Positions 9,521 to 18,369 of a stretch of DNA of 64,000 nucleotides are shown here, piece after piece (positions within the stretch are counted from its first letter, which is position 1; every line of letters begins with the position of its first letter). This stretch comes from Pyropia yezoensis (Eukaryota; Rhodophyta; Bangiophyceae; Bangiales; Bangiaceae), in assembly GCA_009829735.1 (NCBI GenBank), contig CM020620.1:1612001-1676000 (forward strand), in the 5' to 3' direction. The position numbers were made by a program, and so were the translations under genes. Below the pieces are notes generated by a model. That model saw nothing but the letters and a program-made list of their open reading frames with translations, was not told the DNA's origin and did not search any database.

Positions 9521-10954
9521 CTACTTAGAAACGAAGCCGCCCCACTTGTCCCCTGACCCCATGGGTGAGGCCTCGCCAACTGCGAGTACTGGTACAGGGC
9601 TATCACCTCCCTTATACTTGTCGGGTCCGGGTCGAACTCGCGACAACGGCTTGGGAGTTGATACCATGGGAGCTTGGAAGGCCCTGGCTTGCCGGTACTT
9701 GCCCTGAGTGTAGGCCATCAACTGCTGGAAGGTATGTTCTTGATGTTCCTGGTTGTAGTTCTCCGCATCCACTTGAAGATATTCAGGAAGCCCTTCCGAG
9801 AAGATCATCTTGAGCCTGTCCTCAGGGTAAACGTTGCCACAAGCATCGCTCATCTCCCGGACACGACGGGCGAACGCCTCTGGAGTCTCTTGTCTTTTCA
9901 TGGTTGCCCGGTTCAGCCTGCCGACTGCTTTACGCAGAGAGTCCGCGTCAGCGTAGTTGGACAGGAGCCAGTTGACCGCCTCCGGATAACTCGCGACGGT
10001 ACGTCCGACAATGTGTCCGGCAGAGTCTGGTAGAACCTGTGCAAACCGCTGTTCCGCTTCTCCGGTCATGAAGTTAACCAGGAGGTAGAGAGCCTTGCCC
10101 TCAGACACATCGTTGTCATTGCATGCCTTGACAAACCGGCGCAGGAAGGCAAAGATAAGCGCCGGTCTCTTCCCGGAAAACTTAGGATGTCCCCCGAAGC
10201 TCGGCTGCATTCGCCGGTTCAGGGACGCCATCTTCTTGGCCATCTTCCGGGTGTAACCTTGGTCTTGGTTCTCCAGCCGGTAGTTACCCCAATACGTGAC
10301 CTTGTTCAGGGTGGCATCTCCCACTTGGTGGGCAGGGAAGTCAAACTCGACTAGCCTGCGCCGGGTGGGACCGGGAGATGCATCCCAATCATATCCCTCC
10401 TCAGAGCTGGAGGAACTGGTCTCGCTGGTGCTAGAGCGACGGCGATGACGCCGACGCCTTCGGCTGCTCCGGTTACCGGTCTTGGAGCTCCCCGCCCCAT
10501 AGGATGCACGGGGAGGAAAAGCTTGGCCGGTCCCAGGAGTCGAGGTCTCAGGGACATCCGTAGAACCAGTCACAACGGTGCCTCTGGCATCGCTAGTGCC
10601 CACAGGAAGAGGTGTATACACCCAGCTGCCATGTGTGGGTCCAGGAGTAAACACACCAGGGGCTATCCCTGGAGGTTGAGGAGTAGAACCGACAGGAGGG
10701 AGACGTCTGCTGCGAGCGGACTCAAACGCCGTTGACCCCGGGGTGGCTCGCACAGGAGGAACAGCCGGAGGAACGGGAGCAGGTGGTGCTTGGCCGCCTG
10801 TGGACTCCAGTCCGCTACCGGATGTCACGCCCAGGTCTGCTTCACCCGTAGGGAGAACGCCGGGTTGGGCACCGTCCCCCGCGGTGACCAGGGACGCGTC
10901 AAGGGACGCGGGGTCTACCCCTTCGGGCACCGTCGTGCCAGGGAGGGTAGCCAT
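9521..10954 (-). CDS. gag: gag-like protein of the 2091-11737 element (about 477 aa)
   Basis: The start was taken at 10954 (MATLPGTT), about 0.2 kb inside the 5' LTR. The first half is Pro/Gly/Ser-rich with an Arg-rich patch followed by a poly-Ser/Glu stretch. The second half is a helical retrotransposon-gag domain, with FGGHPKFSG, FLRRFVKACND and ETPEAFARRVREM. The corresponding region of the element at 15713-25093 has FLRRFTKACDD in the same place, showing the two gag proteins are related. It would form the particle core for reverse transcription. Confidence 0.75.
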   Translation of the reverse strand: MATLPGTTVPEGVDPASLDASLVTAGDGAQPGVLPTGEADLGVTSGSGLESTGGQAPPAPVPPAVPPVRATPGSTAFESARSRRLPPVGSTPQPPGIAPGVFTPGPTHGSWVYTPLPVGTSDARGTVVTGSTDVPETSTPGTGQAFPPRASYGAGSSKTGNRSSRRRRRHRRRSSTSETSSSSSEEGYDWDASPGPTRRRLVEFDFPAHQVGDATLNKVTYWGNYRLENQDQGYTRKMAKKMASLNRRMQPSFGGHPKFSGKRPALIFAFLRRFVKACNDNDVSEGKALYLLVNFMTGEAEQRFAQVLPDSAGHIVGRTVASYPEAVNWLLSNYADADSLRKAVGRLNRATMKRQETPEAFARRVREMSDACGNVYPEDRLKMIFSEGLPEYLQVDAENYNQEHQEHTFQQLMAYTQGKYRQARAFQAPMVSTPKPLSRVRPGPDKYKGGDSPVPVLAVGEASPMGSGDKWGGFVSK

Positions 10955-11145
10955 GTTGGTCTCTTGACAGCCACAGTCCAGTTGCCTGCGTGTCCAAAGA
11001 TCGCCAGACCACAAGAGAAGTGTTGGAGAGCCAGGAATGGGATTCCCGTGAACGGGTGCAAATAATTCCCAAACCACAGCAAAAGACAGAACAGGAACAA
11101 CCCAACCGCTGCTCCCAAATGTCTCTTCTCAAACACTCCAATCAT

Positions 11146-11162
11146 CCCCTGCTGCTCCACCA
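11146..11162 (-). promoter_or_regulatory. tRNA primer-binding site of the 2091-11737 element
   Basis: A few bases past the 5' LTR, the minus strand reads TGGTGGAGCAGCAGGGG, complementary to a tRNA 3' end of the form ...CTGCTCC-A-CCA. The same motif follows the LTRs at 16183 and, slightly altered, in every 883-bp unit after 52925. The matching tRNA would start GGAGCAG; I could not assign its amino acid. Confidence 0.7.
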
Positions 11163-11166
11163 AATA

Positions 11167-11737
11167 TGTGGTATAAAACTCGATCCTCTCAGACACGTGT
11201 CAATATCCCTCGGGGGAAAGGGACAGGTAACACAGAAAGGGGAACTACGAGAATGGTATGCCTGTTGCCTCACGTGCCTGCTCGCAGAGCAAACAGGTAC
11301 GCACGGTAGTGCACACGGGGAAGAGGAAAGCAAACGCGCAGTTGTCTTTTTCCTGAGGGCGCGGGCCAAGGGCGCCTCGCTGTCCCTCTTAACGTGCATC
11401 TGGGGGAGCCTCGGCACGTTGGCCAGGTAGCCCCCCCATAACCCCGAGTGGCCCCGACCCGAGTCTAACCTCGTCAGGTCGGGGGCCACTATCACTACTA
11501 ATTCTATTCCCACTCGCTAATCTCACACTCAAATTCTCTCAAATCAAGTCCCTCACAAGTATGCAAAAACCCATCAGAAATCCCTCTCTCACGTGTGAAT
11601 AGCGTAGTCCACCGCATCCCAGTGCCGGGCACGGGCCACGGCCGCCAACCATCACCACACGGCGGGCGTGTTCTGGCACCTGGTGCCCTCTGGTTGTAGT
11701 CCCGGGTCGGCGCCAAGTCGGGGCCAGGGATGCTACA
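11167..11737 (-). repeat. 5' LTR of the 2091-11737 element
   Basis: Upstream LTR in element orientation, 571 bp. It is followed at 11738-11742 by CAGAG, the second copy of the 5-bp duplication. It carries the promoter for gag-pol by family rule; TATA-like TATAAAAC lies near the opposite border, in the LTR end adjacent to gag. Confidence 0.92.
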
Positions 11738-11902
11738 CAGAGATCCCACCTTGATCCACCCGTAGAGTGCCCGCCTTTTTTGATCCTTCAGCATCTCTGA
11801 CCAGTTGCCCCACAGTGAGTCCCAGAAGCGCCTCGTCACGCACCCCGCACCCGATTCCCGAGCACTGCGCACCCTTGCCGCGGGCACGCGAGGCTCGGCA
11901 CT

Positions 11903-13375
11903 ATGCCTTCCCCTCGGCGTGTGACTGCGGCCGCGCGTACGAGGGACCGCGCGGTGGGGCGCCTGACCAAGGAGTGTGCGGTGATTATCGCTAATGAGCG
12001 CGCATTCTGTGAGCGGGCGCGCAGGGCGGGGCGCGCGTCTGGCCTGCATCGTGTTGTCCAGCGGACGGTGGACGCGACGGGGGTGAGTGAGCGCACCGTT
12101 CGGCGCGTGGCTGAGGAGGGGCACGCAAACAGACTGCCCGGCGGTGGAGAGGCACCTACGCGGACCTCACCCCGACGAATCCCTCCTGAGGAGCTCCCTC
12201 GTGCGCGGGCGGCGGTGTACGCTCAATACGAAAACCGCTCAATTCCTACATTAGACTCGACACTCGCCTACCTCCAGACGGAGGCTGTTGTGCTGTCGTG
12301 GTCCCCCTCCTTCTCTATGTACGCGTGGACCCGCACCACTCTCTTTCGCGCTTTGCAAGACATTGGGTTTAGCTTCACACGAGGCCCCAATCATTATGAT
12401 GTCGCGCGTGAGAAGCCCTCTATCGTCGCCCAGCGAGATTCCTTCCTCGCTTCCATCAAGCAGTACCCGGATAGTGGCCGTACTGTTCACTACACTGATG
12501 AAACCTGGGCGAACAAGAATATGTCGGTTTACCGAAGCTGGACTGACGGGACGCTGCGGACGCGAGTGCCAGTCCCGTCGGGCAAGGGCGGGCGGCTTAT
12601 TGTAGCCCACGTAGGCTCACGAGAGACAGGCCTGGTGCGGGACGTGGCGCTCGTTTTCGTCAGGAAGAAGGGCAAGGGGGACTACCACAAGGAAATGTGC
12701 TCGGAAGTGTGGCTGAAGTGGCTCAAGGAGTCGGTATTCCCGAAGATCTCTGGCGGTGTTTTGGTGGTCGACCGTGCGCCCTACAACCTCGTACGCACGC
12801 CCGAGACTACCCCGGCGGGCTACGAGCTCCGGAAAGCCGAGTTGGCGCAGTGGCTCATCACACACCAAGTTGTACCGGCCGATTGGGAAGCGGGCTGGCA
12901 GCAGGCTCGGACCAGAGCCGAAATGAAAGCCGTGGCGGACAAGAACAAGCCTACTCCGCGATTCCTGGTTCAAGAACTGGCGGCTACGTTTGGGGTTTCA
13001 GTCCTCATCTCCCCGGTAGCTCACCCAGATCTCAACCCGATAGAGATGGTATGGGGGACGGTCAAGATGGCCCTGAAGCGCGGCAATACGAGCTTTACAC
13101 TGTCATCGCTGAAAGATCTCGTAGCAAAGGAGTTCGACAAGATTACGCCCGAGGTGTGGGCCAAGTACGAGGACCACGCCATCAAGATCGGGGACTTCTA
13201 CGGCGGGCTCACTGCCGCGCGCGACGCCGTCGAGGGCGAGTTGGAGGGGCGCGAGCAGGAGATGGAGTGTGTGGAGGAGGATGAGGTGAATGCCGAGAAT
13301 GAGAGTTCGGAGAGCGAAGAGGATAAGCGTACAGATGGGGGCTCAGAGGGTATGGACGATGAGGAGCAGGGCTGA
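11903..13375 (+). CDS. DDE transposase of IS630-like type (490 aa)
   Basis: The ATG at 11903 opens an intact 490-codon frame. The N-terminus has a helix-turn-helix-like stretch (TGVSERTVRRVAEE, residues about 55-70). The catalytic core shows HYTDETW (first D, about residue 198), a GKGGRL turn, VVDRAPYN (second D) and HPDLNPIEMVW (the E). About 90 residues separate the second D from the E, much longer than the 34-41 of classical Tc1/mariner. The core belongs to the DDE_3/IS630-like group, and relatives with DETWVN are common as unnamed proteins in animals. An acidic tail (EEDEVNAENESSESEED) closes it. It appears intact and is probably the enzyme of the 1318-14223 element. Its catalytic residues look complete, so activity is possible but unproven. 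Confidence 0.8.
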   Translation: MPSPRRVTAAARTRDRAVGRLTKECAVIIANERAFCERARRAGRASGLHRVVQRTVDATGVSERTVRRVAEEGHANRLPGGGEAPTRTSPRRIPPEELPRARAAVYAQYENRSIPTLDSTLAYLQTEAVVLSWSPSFSMYAWTRTTLFRALQDIGFSFTRGPNHYDVAREKPSIVAQRDSFLASIKQYPDSGRTVHYTDETWANKNMSVYRSWTDGTLRTRVPVPSGKGGRLIVAHVGSRETGLVRDVALVFVRKKGKGDYHKEMCSEVWLKWLKESVFPKISGGVLVVDRAPYNLVRTPETTPAGYELRKAELAQWLITHQVVPADWEAGWQQARTRAEMKAVADKNKPTPRFLVQELAATFGVSVLISPVAHPDLNPIEMVWGTVKMALKRGNTSFTLSSLKDLVAKEFDKITPEVWAKYEDHAIKIGDFYGGLTAARDAVEGELEGREQEMECVEEDEVNAENESSESEEDKRTDGGSEGMDDEEQG

Positions 13376-13388
13376 GGGAGCCCTCAGC
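13371..13388 (+). terminator. perfect hairpin over the transposase stop codon
   Basis: GCTGAGGG-AG-CCCTCAGC has two perfect 8-bp arms with a 2-base loop and contains the TGA stop (13373-13375). It is unlikely to be a bacterial-type terminator in this context and could affect translation termination or be chance. An AATAAA polyadenylation-like signal follows at 13754-13759. Confidence 0.3.
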
Positions 13389-13753
13389 CGTTTGTTTGTC
13401 TCTCTGTTGTCGTTGCATACAATGGCCGAAAGTCCCTGATAGACCACCTCCCGCCACGCGCCCTCCGCCACGCTGTTGCAGGTAGCGACCTCCTGCCTCT
13501 GTCGTGCCATAGGGAGCCGCAGGCAATCCCCCCCCCTGCGCCGCAGATTGATGCATGTGCACCGCCACCACCCGCCCGCGCCCCCGCCGGGAGCCGAAAT
13601 CGTCGCAAGATCCGACCCCAGCCCATCCCCTCCCCATCGAAGGACACAAGTCGTACAAGCCATTTATTTAGTAGCCCCCCTGAAGAGATCTTGACCATTC
13701 CCATGTGATGCGACAAAAATCCGGAACATCGCATCGCGAGCCGCTGCAAGAAG

Positions 13754-13759
13754 AATAAA
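13754..13759 (+). promoter_or_regulatory. AATAAA, possible polyadenylation signal of the transposase gene
   Basis: AATAAA in an AT-richer patch about 380 bp after the transposase stop, still within the element. The stretch between (13389-13753) shows no convincing gene; open frames there on the minus strand are low complexity. Confidence 0.3.
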
Positions 13760-14223
13760 AGGACACAAAGCGCAATATGACTGCCATACGGACGCTTCAC
13801 AGTGCTTTTGAGTGCTTTCTTCGAGAGCACAGTACCGAGGCACATCGAAGAGCAATGTGGAACAGTTTCAGCTTGAAGCGATCATTAACGCCGTTGTTAT
13901 GCCTTATTCTTGACTGGCCTAGCTCTATGGAATCTACCTTTAGGACTTCACATCCTCCGCGGCGTACTGTACACGGCGGGTGCCGCCGCCCCACGCGGCA
14001 CGTTCTCCGCCGCCTGCGTACTGCGCGGCCCAATGTAGGCTCTACGACCCTTTCCGAAAGCGTGTCCGCAGCTCGTCAGGCGGCTCGTGTTGGGCACGAC
14101 GTGGCTAATTCATTGCTGTCATCCTAACACGTGGCTCCTGGGTGATAACTATCCGAATCGTTTTCAATAATTTTCGCATGTTTTTACTAACGATGGATGC
14201 TTTCGCAAAATATATCAACCCTG

Positions 14224-14231
14224 GTCCCCGC
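14224..14231. repeat. 8-bp target-site duplication, right copy
   Basis: GTCCCCGC, identical to 1310-1317, immediately outside the right terminus (CAACCCTG ending at 14223). Confidence 0.85.
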
Positions 14232-14397
14232 CCCTATCCGATACAACCTCCTGGTATCGTGGCGTCAGCCCCCGTCTGCTGGCCAGCAGGGTGAGGTCGT
14301 CGCCAATGCTCACGTACTGCTGCCCCCCCCAGGCCCCCCTCACCAGCTCCGCCCCAACTTCTCCATCCGTCATCTGCTCCGCCCCCGTGATCAGCTT
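14232..14397 (-). CDS. possible host exon interrupted by the DNA transposon
   Basis: The minus strand reads about 55 residues of ordinary composition, including ITGAEQMTDGEVGAEL, then QQYVSIGDDLTLLASRRG and PRYQEVV. A TGTAAG that could be a splice acceptor precedes it. If the transposon and one duplication copy are removed, the frame stays open into 1309-1028 (CPFAASSTLYWAEKA...). I do not recognise the protein. The high GC content makes chance open frames common, so this is only a candidate. Confidence 0.3.
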
Positions 14398-15707
14398 ACA
14401 GATTATTTACTATTAAACTGTTCCGGTGCGGCAGCGCCCATCCAGGCCGCCTGGCTACGTTCATTGTATGTGTGTACATACCTATTGTACCTGTCGACTT
14501 GGCGGAAGATAAGGCCATGGCCACGGTCGTGGGAAAACGCTTTCGGTCTGTCGTTTTACATGATTATGTGGTGTATGTATGGATACATACGCCCGACGAA
14601 GAGTACAGTGAGACCCCCGCTATCTCTTGTGCAAAGCCACCGACGTCCTCTGGGTGGGTGTGCCATGGATGCCCCACCATGAGACCCGCTCGCACTCTCT
14701 CCCGCCGGTCGCCACCCCTACCCGGCCACGACACGGCAAGGTGGGCGCGACCGGGCGCCCATGACAGTGAAGGGTGGGGCGGGGGGTAGAGGGATGGGGC
14801 GGAGGGCGATGGAGGGATTGTCGTGGCGGCATGTGGGGGGAACGGATGGGCGTGCAATCGGCGAACGGCCGGTCAGGTGAGAAGGCATCTGCAGACCGTG
14901 GCTGTCGGCGTCTTGGCGAAGGCGCGGGTGGAGGTGGGGGTGGGATAGAGACATGACTGCCGCCTGCTGGCACGGGCTGGAAAAGGGTGGTGAGGGGGAC
15001 AGTCTGCAGACGTAAGACATACGGTGGGCGGCGGACAGGTGCGGCGAGGCGACCGCCACAGGAGGCGTGGGTGACAGACTTGCGTGCCTGTGATAAGGGC
15101 CGGAGTGGCTGTCGCCGTTGCCGCAGCAGCGATGGCAGGGTGGCTGCGAAAGGGTGGCCTTCGTGAGGTCGTAACTGTTTGCGAGAGTGTCCCCGCGGAG
15201 AGGGAGAACCGCCTGGTGCATCCATCCACAGCGCGCGAGGGATACAGCATGTCTTTCCTCACCAGGTGGTGGTAGAGTGTGAGGCGTCACCAAGCCCTGA
15301 TGAGGGCGCGAGAGCCCGGAATGTCGGCTATGGCGACGGCGCTGTTCGTGTGCCGCCGCCTTGGCCTAAGGACGTACTTTATTGTTTTTTGCGTGCCCCG
15401 GTCTCTCGCCGCCGGCCGGTGCCCCGTTAAGGGAGAGCGAGGCGCGCCTCCCACTACTTCGCCCGGGTGGCCGCCGCTGCCCCTAAACTCTAGACCTCCG
15501 CAGCACCCTGCCCCCTCCCTAGGGCTCCGCTATAAGAGACGCTTCGCCCACGCCCTCCTCGCCGAGTCCTCTCCACCGAAGGCGACCCGCAGCCGTCGAG
15601 CATCTGGCAATATCACGGCGCGAAGCCGACAACACCCGACCGGGATACAAAGCCAACATCACGGGAGGCGACAGGAGGTGGGGCGACCTCAGCGGTCACG
15701 CCTGCTG
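14398..15707. other. spacer without a supported gene; TATA-like box at 15531
   Basis: There are several 60-200 codon frames on both strands, all rich in Pro, Arg and Ser with no recognisable motif. TATAAGAG at 15531-15538 in a GC-rich setting could be a plus-strand promoter. Once the later insertions are removed, it would lie within about 0.8 kb of the carotenoid oxygenase start, so a link is conceivable but unsupported. Confidence 0.35.
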
Positions 15708-15712
15708 GTCAC

Positions 15713-16180
15713 TGTGGCAGTATTGACCCCCAGGTAGGGGGGCAAGACGTGCCATGCAAGGGGCGGCAGGCCACTAGCCTGATCCGTTCGTCCCCCTGCA
15801 TTTGCGTCCATATTCCCTAAGTTTGGGATAGTTAGCTTAGTAGTAAATCCAACTTGGATTTGAGGGTTTTCTGCATTTATCGTCTTGAATTTTCGTGTGG
15901 CCCGGTGGGCAGGTGCTGGGGTGGGAGATTCCGAGTGGCGAGATTCTGAGGGGCCCTGGGGGGATAAGGGGAGGGACAGCGGGGCTTGGCCCTGCTTCCC
16001 CGTCCCGACCAAGAAACTGTTGGACCACACACCACCTTCTTGTTTGTCACTGGGGGGATTGCCCCACAACAGGGATAGAGTGTGTGCGACTTGCACTTCT
16101 TCCGGTTCCCCCGACACGGGAGGCAGCCCTTGTACACCGCCCCAACTTGGGTGTCGCGTGTGCGAGAGGTTATTGCCACA
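15713..16180 (+). repeat. 5' LTR of the 15713-25093 element
   Basis: 468 bp, TG...CA. It begins TGTGGCAGTATTGACC and is nearly identical to 24625-25093; the solo LTR at 35416 is a more diverged copy. Confidence 0.92.
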
Positions 16181-16182
16181 TT

Positions 16183-16201
16183 TGGTGGAGCAGCAGGGGA
16201 C
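16183..16201 (+). promoter_or_regulatory. tRNA primer-binding site
   Basis: TGGTGGAGCAGCAGGGGAC begins two bases after the LTR. Its complement reads as a tRNA 3' end with acceptor strand CTGCTCC, discriminator A and CCA. It is the clearest of three related sites in this window. Confidence 0.75.
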
Positions 16202-16299
16202 AGAGGTAAACTGTACCTCCGGGTGCACCCGGGTGTAGGGGGCCCTCTGTCTCAGAGGAACGGTGGACTTGGACCGTGTCATACGGATCGTTAGCCAAC

Positions 16300-18369
16300 A
16301 TGGCTAGCTCGGACCCCCCGTCGTCCGGGGAGTACACGGGTGACGCACGTACTTCAGTGCCTTCGAATACTGGTGAGACACAGGTGGGTTTACCTGGGGT
16401 CGCAGAGGGACTGAAGGTCCCTCAAGCCAGCAGGACTGGAAGTGCCGGCGGGCAACAGGCCACCCCGACTCAGTCGGGAGTTCACTCGGGTGACACTTCT
16501 GATGTGAGTGGGCCGAAGTCTGGCCACCGTCTGGTACACTCAACGGGAACGTCCCAAGGGGTGAGGACTGTCCCCGCGGGTTCCACCCGGGTTGGAGCCA
16601 ACTTTGGCTTGGAGCCGTCGCCAACTAGGCTTTCGGAGGACGGCGGACCTCCGTTGGTCGGCGATGGGCTCGCGCCCATGCCCCCGGTTGAGACCCCTGA
16701 GGAACGTGGTTACCCCTCAGGTGGACTCCCGGAGGCGGACCGAGACTCAACTGGAGTCGACAATCCACTCCTCGCGGAAACTGTCCGTCGGGAGGCGACC
16801 AATGTGTTACGGCAGACTTTGCCGGACCTGGTGGTCACGATGACGAATACTATTCTGAATCAGATTGTGGCGAGTTTGCCAGATGGCCTTAATGTCCAGA
16901 CCGGATTGGGGCTTTCGAGCCCGCAGGCGCAGGGGGAATCCCTCCTCACGCCTATCTCGGGTCGCCCCGAACAGGGGGCGACCCCTGTGACTCCCAACGA
17001 GGGAGCCACACCATTCTCGGTGGGGCGTACGCCCTTCACGGGGGAGTTCCCCGCGGAAACGCGGGCGGCTACACCAAGCTCGCCGCGACAGACGACAGGC
17101 ACTGTGGGTCAACTTACCCCAGTGCCTCAGCGGCTGTTCCCTCAAAGTGAGGTGCCGCCCAAAATCCAGGTAGCCAACCCGGTCTACCAGAGGATCTTTG
17201 ACTGTGAGACCTACGCCCTCCACAACAAGTCGGTGGTGTATGGTCCTGTCCAGGCCCGAGCCATGGGCCGTGCCAAGAAGAATGCACTTCACTCTTTTGG
17301 GCACAAAGCGGAGTGGGATGGAACTCCCCCCCTCCGTGTCTTTGAGTTTTTACGTCGTTTCACAAAAGCCTGTGACGACAATGCCATAAGTGAAGGCATG
17401 GCTTTCTGTATGCTACAGGAGTTTACGAAGGGCGACCTGCGGACAGAACTTTTGTCCGTCATGCCCAGTTCCTCAAGTGGAGGCGCTGGTGAGGTGACGT
17501 CCTATTTGGAGCTCGTCAACTGGTTGTTGATAGCCATGGTTGATGAAGCAGCGTTGGCTTCTCAAGTCGAGGAGTTTACGCAAGCCCATAAGGAAGAGGC
17601 TGAGGACGAGCTGACCTTTGCGGAGCGAGTTCGTAAGCTCAACAATCTTTGTGCGTATCTTCATCCACAAGCTGTAGTGAAGAGTCGGTTCGTGGAGGGA
17701 CTCCATTGGTCAGTCCGGATGGAGACCCGGGAGCATCACACTGCCCGGGCGACCCTGGCCGAGTTGGCTAGGTTCGCCTACCGCAGATGTGTGTGTGAGG
17801 CCTACCGCAAGTTGCGGGAGGAACAACGCCAGGAGCGTCAGGCCGAGTTGGCCAAGGAACGTGAGGAGGCGCGCCAGGCCAGAGAGTTGAGAGAGGCACG
17901 CCGAATCCGCAAGGAAAGGGTGGTAGCTGCCGTGGGAAATTCCCAGGGCTCCTCTTTGTCTTCCCCAGTCGGGAAGACCCCTCCGGGAACTGACAATCGG
18001 TGTTGGAACTGCAACTCCGATGGACACTGGGCATATGATTGCCCCAAGTTGAGTAAACGCATCCAACAACTTGTTAGGAATGCGAGTAATAAGTCGGCTA
18101 CGAACGAAGTACGTTCACGCCGCGAGGGTGGACCTCGACAGGTCGTCGCGGTCGCCACACCCTCGGCGGAGGAGGCGGACACGTCGTCCTCGGACTCGTC
18201 GTCTTCCCCTTCGCCCTCAGATTCGGACGCCAAGTCGGCGGGAAACGAATGTCCGTTGGAGTTGGCCGTCCGAAGCTCACAACGGCAGCCTCGGCCAAGT
18301 GGGTCAAGAGGACGAACCAACCCTGCCGGATACTGCGGCGACCTGAGGGAGTCCGCCCACCGCGGGTAG
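16300..18369 (+). CDS. gag: gag-like protein of the 15713-25093 element (about 689 aa)
   Basis: The ATG at 16300 (MASSDPPSSGEY) is the first after the leader. The N-terminal 290 residues are Gly/Thr/Ser/Pro-rich and probably disordered. A helical gag domain follows (FLRRFTKACDDN, ELTFAERVRKLNNLCAYLHP), then a long charged coiled-coil-like stretch (REEQRQERQAELAKEREEARQ). Next comes a CX2CX4HX4C zinc knuckle (CWNCNSDGH) and a Ser/Asp-rich tail. This is a standard Ty3/gypsy gag plus nucleocapsid layout. Confidence 0.78.
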   Translation: MASSDPPSSGEYTGDARTSVPSNTGETQVGLPGVAEGLKVPQASRTGSAGGQQATPTQSGVHSGDTSDVSGPKSGHRLVHSTGTSQGVRTVPAGSTRVGANFGLEPSPTRLSEDGGPPLVGDGLAPMPPVETPEERGYPSGGLPEADRDSTGVDNPLLAETVRREATNVLRQTLPDLVVTMTNTILNQIVASLPDGLNVQTGLGLSSPQAQGESLLTPISGRPEQGATPVTPNEGATPFSVGRTPFTGEFPAETRAATPSSPRQTTGTVGQLTPVPQRLFPQSEVPPKIQVANPVYQRIFDCETYALHNKSVVYGPVQARAMGRAKKNALHSFGHKAEWDGTPPLRVFEFLRRFTKACDDNAISEGMAFCMLQEFTKGDLRTELLSVMPSSSSGGAGEVTSYLELVNWLLIAMVDEAALASQVEEFTQAHKEEAEDELTFAERVRKLNNLCAYLHPQAVVKSRFVEGLHWSVRMETREHHTARATLAELARFAYRRCVCEAYRKLREEQRQERQAELAKEREEARQARELREARRIRKERVVAAVGNSQGSSLSSPVGKTPPGTDNRCWNCNSDGHWAYDCPKLSKRIQQLVRNASNKSATNEVRSRREGGPRQVVAVATPSAEEADTSSSDSSSSPSPSDSDAKSAGNECPLELAVRSSQRQPRPSGSRGRTNPAGYCGDLRESAHRG

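Larger units (their letters stand above)
2091..11737 (-). mobile_element. Ty3/gypsy LTR retrotransposon, chromovirus type, nested in the DNA transposon
   Basis: The 571-bp LTRs (2091-2661 and 11167-11737) start TG and end CA. A perfect 5-bp duplication (CAGAG at 2086-2090 and 11738-11742) flanks the element. Coding runs on the minus strand: gag, a zinc-knuckle region, then protease-RT-RNaseH-integrase with a chromodomain-like end. A long antisense ORF follows before the 3' LTR. A primer-binding site lies at 11146-11162, and a purine-rich tract abuts the 3' LTR (complement of 2662-2675). The LTRs are about 99.6% identical by eye, so the insertion is young. The element looks nearly whole, with perhaps one or two breaks. 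It inserted after the DNA transposon that hosts it. Confidence 0.9.
1318..14223. mobile_element. DNA transposon with 8-bp duplication, carrying an IS630-like transposase and a nested LTR element
   Basis: The left end reads CAGGGTTGAGAGG and the right end, read inward, CAGGGTTGATATA, so the terminal inverted repeat is about 11 bp with one mismatch. Both ends are followed by AT-rich subterminal DNA with GATAATTATC-like motifs. The flanks carry an exact 8-bp duplication (GTCCCCGC). Removing the LTR element at 2091-11737 and its 5-bp duplication leaves about 3.25 kb, a normal size for an autonomous element with one gene (11903-13375). The ends and duplication length resemble hAT elements, whereas the encoded protein is a DDE enzyme of IS630/Tc1-like type, which normally duplicates TA. 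The pairing is therefore unusual. A shorter relative lies at 49338-50128 with the same two ends. The alternative is that the transposase belongs to a further nested element whose ends I missed. Confidence 0.75.

Noticed and set aside
1318-14223. Helitron
   Set aside because: Helitrons make no target duplication and lack terminal inverted repeats; here an exact 8-bp duplication and inverted CAGGGTTG ends are present.
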